Assembly: GCA_023055355.1 (NCBI GenBank)
Contig: JALJCS010000034.1
Coordinates: 882,001-946,000, forward strand
Source of the DNA: Agelaius tricolor
Lineage: Eukaryota; Chordata; Aves; Passeriformes; Icteridae
Length of the DNA: 64,000 nt
Direction of reading: 5' to 3'
Shown here: in pieces, positions 62,601-64,000 of the stretch
How the letters are laid out: each line of letters opens with the position of its first letter
How positions within the stretch are numbered: the stretch's first letter is position 1
Translations under genes and position numbers: made by a program
The notes under the pieces: model-generated
What the model was told of the DNA's origin: nothing
The model's database searches: none
Seen by the model: the letters and a program-made list of their open reading frames with translations, nothing else

Positions 62601-64000
62601 AAGTATATAAACAGATCAATGAATAAATTCCCGGAAGCTGGATCCCTTCTGAACAGCCCATCTTCAAAAGTATTACCCAGGGTCTCTGATAGCAACCAAG
62701 CCCTAACAGCTTTTCCCTGAGGATGTGGAGATGCTCTGCAGGCTCTCCTCACATCACCAGCACAACTTTTTCCTCCTTGGTGCTGGTGGCTTGCCCCAGG
62801 TGCAAATGTGGTGAGAGAACACACAGTGGGAGACCTTGGGAAAGCACCCTAGGTGATATCCTGGCACGAGGGATGATACCTGACAAGATATTTGCTGTCC
62901 ATAAATATTTAAGCGAGTACTGTAGGAAGGCGGCTTGGGGTTTCTTGCAATGTTCTATTTCCTTTAATTGTCAGTATCTCCTTATCAGCTGGTAGATGTG
63001 GTAGGTGTACTGTTATTGTCAAGAAAAACTGATCAAAATATGGGGGAATTTACATACAAATAAAAGCTGCTGGAAATGAACTCTAGTAATCCCAGTGCTC
63101 TGGTTTACCTCATCAAATTTCCTCTCCTCGCCAGTCTGAGCAGAGATGAAGAGATGTGGAATTGCATTCACACCTCCTTCAAGGCAGGAAGAAAAGCAGA
63201 GTGAATTCATCCCTTTTTCTCTTGGATGGAGCCACTTTTACCCAAGTCTGCAGCACCCAGGGAACAACTGCATTAAAAAAAAAAGACTTGTAAGAACAAT
63301 GAAGAATTGGAAGGAAGGTTCAGCCACTGAAATGGAGGCCAGCCCACTGTGAAATGTCAGGGTTTATATTTTACTTTTCTTCCAGTAGCTGCTGCTTTTC
63401 TCTTGGGATATTTTTTCCCTTCTTTTTAATAAATTCTCTTCCCTGCCTCACTTGAGCCCTGGAGCTTTCTCTGGGGTTTTATTAAGTGGTACTGGAGAGG
63501 AAAAATACTTGGGGACATAACACCTCCACACCCCAGACCTTTCCCCTGTATTTGCACACCGGTACCTACCGTGGCCTAGACAGAGCTCTGGAGGGAGAAT
63601 GGAGAAAATCCTCCCTTGCTGTAGCTGCTGGTGTGCAGGTAGAACTCTTTATCCAAAGTCTGCAGAATTCTGATGCTCTGCAGCAACATGCCAGGATCAG
63701 GCTTGGGTTAATGAAGCAATGAAACCAGCACTTAGCTTCCAAATTGATTTCCATGGAGACACCTACCCAGTAATAGTGTTTGGGCTTTTTTATTCAATAA
63801 AAGTTTGAGATATAAATATTCTCCATTTGCTTAATAGTTACAGTTGTAAAATATTTTAGGATAGCCTACCCGTCACCTGTCATTCAGCATCTCTATAAAT
63901 GTCGTGAAAACATCATGGTGAAATAAAAACTTCTTATTTCCAGCCCACAAACCCTATTTCCACACACTCACAAAATCAAATCAGAGACAAAAAGGGGAGA
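59700..64000. other. AT-rich gene-free DNA
   Basis: No exon, RNA gene or named repeat could be supported. Short frames (for example 60,304-60,612, cysteine-rich) have no family match or splice context. A stretch at about 63,350-63,480 with TTTTTAATAAATTCTC followed by CCCTGCCTCACTTGAGCCC looks like an LTR 3' part, at low confidence. A short (CA)n lies near 62,080. Confidence 0.5.

Overview
The window looks like genomic DNA from a songbird (passerine). Short exons sit in long AT-rich introns. CR1 LINE 3' ends have the avian consensus layout. Several solo LTRs resemble the endogenous retroviral LTRs common in songbirds. CpG islands alternate with satellites and minisatellites. No prokaryotic gene organisation, tRNA or rRNA gene was seen. 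Family assignments rest on recognised protein and repeat sequence; nothing was searched.

Left third (1-20 kb): a solo LTR, about 8 kb of AT-rich gene-free DNA, then fifteen consecutive exons (8,621-19,442, + strand) of the ISWI chromatin-remodelling ATPase SMARCA5. Introns and splice sites are kept. The first exons (including the Walker A P-loop) and the last exons (SLIDE domain and tail) are absent. A 41-bp insertion shifts the frame inside the ATPase domain and gives a stop in the next exon, so this is an unprocessed, truncated pseudogene. Two CR1 copies lie in its introns.

Middle (20-41 kb): a CpG island with a 30-bp minisatellite and a plausible first exon, an antisense LTR, about 8 kb of GC-rich stop-poor DNA without supportable genes, then a complex CpG-rich block. 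That block holds two inverted copies (30.5-31.3 and 32.1-33.2 kb) of a small two-exon, AATAAA-bearing transcription-like unit. Their last exons form almost identical arms around a G/C-rich palindromic core. A diverged third copy lies at 39.4-39.9 kb. CTCF-like motifs, a decayed C2H2 zinc-finger motif, A-rich tracts and AT-rich satellite monomers fill the rest.

Right part (41-64 kb): three exons of a Rap/Ran-GAP gene matching GARNL3 (- strand) lie downstream of a CpG island. Next come a 1.25-kb polypyrimidine tract, a five-unit array with CTCF-like cores, a promoter-like patch (CRE, YY1), a 26-copy 27/28-bp minisatellite apparently derived from a sequence in the nearby CpG island, an AT-rich higher-order repeat, and two LTRs flanking a 48/52-bp array. 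From 51.5 to 58.2 kb the minus strand carries an unrecognised gene with many short exons, inside which a cassette of about 1.7 kb is repeated in tandem about 2.6 times. The last 4 kb is AT-rich and gene-free.

Overall the window is a mosaic of truncated, intron-bearing gene copies, young repeats and compact promoters. SMARCA5 and GARNL3 are unlinked in chicken as far as I recall. This fits a segment of W chromosome, germline-restricted chromosome or repeat-rich dot microchromosome; that is inference. The only candidates for working genes are the minus-strand short-exon gene, the duplicated two-exon unit, and whatever the CpG-island promoters drive.
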